The notes below the pieces were generated by a model. That model saw only the letters and a list, made by a program, of their open reading frames with translations, ran no database searches and had not been told where the DNA came from. Below are positions 63,173 through 64,000 of a stretch of DNA of 64,000 nucleotides, piece by piece. Origin of the DNA: Amycolatopsis acidicola (GTDB lineage Bacteria > Actinomycetota > Actinomycetes > Mycobacteriales > Pseudonocardiaceae). Both the position numbers and the translations under genes were made by a program. How positions within the stretch are numbered: the first letter of the stretch is position 1; every line of letters starts with the position of its first letter. The stretch lies in contig NZ_VMNW02000003.1 in assembly GCF_007713735.2 (NCBI RefSeq), forward strand, positions 62,001-126,000, written 5' to 3'.

Positions 63173-63853
63173 TCAGCGCGCGGCCAGCGCTTCCACCTGA
63201 CGGCGCAGGCCTTCCACGGCCTGCGCCGGATCCGCGGCCGCGTAGACGGCCGAGCCGGCGACGAAGCAGTCGACGCCGGCCTCGGCCGCCTGCTCGATCG
63301 TGTCGGCGTTGATCCCGCCGTCGATCTCCACCACCAGGTTCAGGTGGCCGGCGTCGACCAGCGTCCGTGCCCTGCGCACCTTGCCGAGGACGTCGGCGAT
63401 GAACTTCTGGCCGCCGAAACCGGGTTCCACGGACATCACCAGCAGGGTGTCGTAGTGCTTGAGCACGTCGAGGTAGGGCTCCAGCGGTGTGCCCGGTTTG
63501 ATCGCGAGCCCCGCCTTGGCGCCCGCGGCTCGCAGGTTCTTCGCGAGCATGACCGGGTCCTCGGCGGCCTCGACGTGCACGGTGACGTTGTAGGAACCCG
63601 CTTCCGCGTACCCGATCGCCCAGCGATCCGGGTTTTCGATCATCAGGTGGCAGTCCACCGGAATGCCGGTGGCGGCCAGCAGCGACCGCACGACGGGCAG
63701 GCCCAGGGTCAGGTTCGGCACGAAATGCGCGTCCATGACGTCCACGTGCAGCCAGTCCGCGCCGCGTTTTCCTTGTACGGCGGTCACTTCCTCGGCGAGG
63801 CGGGCGAAGTCGGCGGAGAGGATGGACGGAGCTATCAACGGCTGGTTCGACAC
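63173..63853 (-). CDS. rpe: Ribulose-phosphate 3-epimerase
   Basis: 226 aa, GTG start. Classic Rpe barrel: [17 protein letters not shown] (~residues 7-23), [20 protein letters not shown] with the metal His and Asp, [24 protein letters not shown] and [12 protein letters not shown]. It interconverts ribulose-5-P and xylulose-5-P in the rearrangement phase of the RuMP cycle. It is divergent from the duplicated hps-type leader at the right end, so it sits next to a second C1 promoter. Confidence 0.93.
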   Translation of the reverse strand: MSNQPLIAPSILSADFARLAEEVTAVQGKRGADWLHVDVMDAHFVPNLTLGLPVVRSLLAATGIPVDCHLMIENPDRWAIGYAEAGSYNVTVHVEAAEDPVMLAKNLRAAGAKAGLAIKPGTPLEPYLDVLKHYDTLLVMSVEPGFGGQKFIADVLGKVRRARTLVDAGHLNLVVEIDGGINADTIEQAAEAGVDCFVAGSAVYAAADPAQAVEGLRRQVEALAAR

Positions 63854-63887
63854 GGTTCCGAGAATAGGACGGCCGGTGCCGGTGCCG

Positions 63888-64000
63888 GGATATTCGGAGT
63901 GCGCATTAGGGGATTGCGTTTCCGGATGTGCGGGGGTGTTGTCGGGATTCGGGTTTCCGGGTGAAGGTGGTGGGACCGATCCGAATTCTCGTAGTGGCTA
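63888..64000 (+). promoter_or_regulatory. hps-type leader/promoter, copy 2, at the window edge
   Basis: This rightward sequence is nearly the same as the leader of hps (44185-44297, leftward), including a 31-base identical block and the following GGTGTTGTCGG and GGTGGTGGGAC segments. In the first copy the hps GTG lies about 10 bases past the end of the matched part. The window stops here, so a second hps-like gene or another C1 gene most likely begins within the next few dozen bases. Confidence 0.65.

Overview
The window is high-GC actinobacterial DNA. GTG and TTG starts, overlapping ATGA/GTGA gene junctions and many acyl-CoA dehydrogenase, DUF35 and CaiB-type genes fit this. A 3-hexulose-6-phosphate synthase gene together with PQQ biosynthesis genes and a PQQ quinoprotein points to a methylotrophic member of the Pseudonocardiaceae, most likely an Amycolatopsis related to A. 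methanolica. The species is inference from gene content. No rRNA, tRNA, CRISPR array or intact insertion sequence was seen.

Region 1 (1-16.6 kb) is a CoA-thioester catabolic island. It holds an HMGS-like/DUF35 protein cut by the left edge, a thiolase, a SnoaL-enoyl-CoA hydratase fusion, acyl-CoA dehydrogenases, an SDR, a flavoprotein, a [3Fe-4S] ferredoxin with its reductase, a nitronate-monooxygenase-like protein, an AMACR-thioesterase fusion, a metallo-beta-lactamase-fold hydrolase and an aminoglycoside-phosphotransferase-fold protein. Five promoters carry a similar AT-rich element (about TTTAATCTAWATTWAA), and one of them precedes the operon that ends in a tetR gene. This looks like one TetR regulon.

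Region 2 (16.6-42.1 kb) contains two further catabolic blocks. The first is a divergent ligase/SDR and MaoC-thiolase-DUF35-ACAD-ACAD-hydratase set, whose order resembles the mycobacterial igr (steroid side-chain) operon. The second is a 12 kb co-directional aromatic operon: Rieske dioxygenase, dihydrodiol dehydrogenase, extradiol dioxygenase, ring-fission hydrolase, hydratase, ferredoxin and reductase, ACAD, amidohydrolase and two CoA-transferases. An MFS transporter, a FadR-type GntR regulator and a divergent AtuA-like gene follow. Four promoters share the quasi-palindrome AATGG-N5-CCAAW, which suggests that the GntR protein controls the whole block. Four genes in the 12-42 kb stretch need five frameshift corrections.

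Region 3 (42.5-64 kb) is a methanol/C1 island. It includes an hps operon with an acetate-type transporter, divergent pqqBCDE followed by an M1 aminopeptidase, a LysR regulator, class I fructose-bisphosphate aldolase, a degenerate GlpX-like protein, rpiB, a separate pqqA with its own terminator, an MntP-like exporter and katG. It continues with a cupredoxin-fold protein plus a PQQ dehydrogenase, both without signal peptides, a small Cys-rich protein, two divergent GAF-LytTR regulators and rpe. The last ~110 bases are nearly the same as the hps leader, so a second hps-type gene probably starts just past the right edge. Together the genes supply PQQ, a PQQ alcohol dehydrogenase, formaldehyde fixation by HPS and enzymes that regenerate ribulose-5-phosphate.
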